Part shown: positions 5,151 to 5,889 of the stretch, piece by piece
How positions within the stretch are numbered: the stretch's first letter is position 1
Layout: each line of letters opens with the position of its first letter
Assembly: GCA_024640205.1 (NCBI GenBank)
Contig: JAHEFL010000137.1
Location: 1-5,889, forward strand
Reading direction: 5' to 3'
DNA length: 5,889 nucleotides
From: Flavobacteriales bacterium
Lineage (GTDB): Bacteria; Bacteroidota; Bacteroidia; Flavobacteriales_F; PHOS-HE28
Translations under genes and position numbers: made by a program
The notes under the pieces: model-generated
Databases searched by the model: none
What the model saw: the letters and a program-made list of their open reading frames with translations, nothing else
What the model was told of the DNA's origin: nothing

Positions 5151-5889
5151 ATGATCATCGACATTCATACCCATATCAACAACTATCACGAGGACCGCGT
5201 CAAGTCGCTGGAGCAATGCCTGGACTCCCTGGTCGAGGCCATGCAGGAGAACAAGGTCGATTATGCGCTCGTGTTGACCTCGTACAAGGTGAACGAGAAC
5301 CGCCCGAGCACCAAGCGTGTGGTCGAGGCGATCTCCGGAAGGAAGAACCTGGGCGTGGTTGCCGGCATCAGCTACCTCCATTACGACCACAACGACCTGC
5401 GCGAGATAGGCGACTACCTGCGCTCTGGACTCATCAAGGGCCTCAAGCTCTATCCTGGGTACGAGCCCTTCTATCCGAGTGATACCCGTATGCGGGTGAT
5501 CTATGAGATGGCCACCGAGTTCGATGTGCCGGTGATGTTCCACTCCGGCGATACCTATGCGCCAACGGGCCGCATCAAGTATTCGCACCCGATACATATC
5601 GATGATGTGGCCGTGGACCACCCGAACATGAAGATCGTGATCTGCCATGTGGGCAATCCTTGGATCAAGGATTGCATGGAGGTGGTGTACAAGAACAACA
5701 ATGTCTACGCTGATTTTTCCGGCCTGGTGCTCGGCGACTTCTCCGACAAGTTCGAGAAGTTCATGAAGGGTGAATTGGAGAACATGATCACCTACGCTGG
5801 CAACCCGCGTTACCTGCTCTACGGTACGGACTGGCCGATCTCCAACATGAGGTCATACCTCAACTTCATCCAACAACTGGACCTGCCGG
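5151..5889 (+). CDS. Metal-dependent amidohydrolase (Amidohydro_2-type), 3' end outside window
   Basis: The frame is open from ATG 5151 to the right edge, giving 246 residues without a stop; the C-terminus is missing. The protein fits the TIM-barrel amidohydrolase superfamily, closest in pattern to the Amidohydro_2 group (2-pyrone-4,6-dicarboxylate hydrolase and ACMSD relatives). It starts MIIDIHTHIN with the metal-binding HxH at His6/His8. Next come GLKLYPGY with Lys99, MFHSGD with His131, ICHVGNPW with His166, and YGTDWP with Asp227, all in the order expected of metal and catalytic residues. No signal peptide is seen, so a cytosolic enzyme is likely. The substrate cannot be read from the sequence, and hydrolase versus decarboxylase chemistry is open. 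It follows deoC on the same strand after 89 bp, but the folded element between them makes a shared transcript uncertain. Confidence 0.85.
   Translation, partial: MIIDIHTHINNYHEDRVKSLEQCLDSLVEAMQENKVDYALVLTSYKVNENRPSTKRVVEAISGRKNLGVVAGISYLHYDHNDLREIGDYLRSGLIKGLKLYPGYEPFYPSDTRMRVIYEMATEFDVPVMFHSGDTYAPTGRIKYSHPIHIDDVAVDHPNMKIVICHVGNPWIKDCMEVVYKNNNVYADFSGLVLGDFSDKFEKFMKGELENMITYAGNPRYLLYGTDWPISNMRSYLNFIQQLDLP

Noticed and set aside
5142..5648. 168-codon minus-strand frame opposite the amidohydrolase start
   Set aside because: The + strand frame has the full ordered set of amidohydrolase motifs; the minus frame has none.

Overview
The window reads as chromosomal DNA from a member of the Bacteroidota, most likely a gliding or type IX secretion (T9SS) lineage of the Flavobacteriia kind. 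The evidence is the C-terminal third of the T9SS translocon SprA/Sov, a family confined to this phylum; a Bacteroidota-style TonB with an N-terminus of the MENRKNPEADLEKRK type; the gene order sprA-gcvH-vanZ-tonB; and promoter-like sites matching the Bacteroidota -7 consensus TAnnTTTG rather than a sigma70 box. The DNA is visibly GC-rich for the phylum, and base and codon use look even across all genes. All real genes lie on the + strand, and I see no mobile element, CRISPR array, tRNA or rRNA.

Layout: 1-2429 is the 3' end of sprA (5' end outside the window). After a 115-bp gap holding small palindromes come gcvH (2545-2925) and, only 3-6 bp later, a VanZ-like membrane protein gene (2932-3336). 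tonB (3385-4047) follows. A candidate promoter overlaps the vanZ stop codon, and a short hairpin sits in the proposed tonB leader. A strong intrinsic terminator (4065-4099) closes this block. A second block starts with deoC (4135-5061). Its upstream promoter-like site is placed so that the mRNA could begin at or next to the ATG. An 89-bp gap with a folded element and a 10-bp palindrome leads to a metal-dependent amidohydrolase gene (5151 onward) that runs off the right edge.

Functionally, sprA and tonB both serve the Bacteroidota envelope (protein export across the outer membrane; energising outer-membrane receptors). gcvH (glycine cleavage, lipoyl carrier) and deoC (deoxyribose phosphate breakdown) are metabolic housekeeping genes. 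The VanZ-like protein has no firm function. The window looks like ordinary core genome. I found no convincing undescribed system. The most interesting signals are regulatory: a promoter/start motif shared by tonB and deoC, with a possible leaderless deoC mRNA, and the unexplained linkage of gcvH to the T9SS translocon gene.
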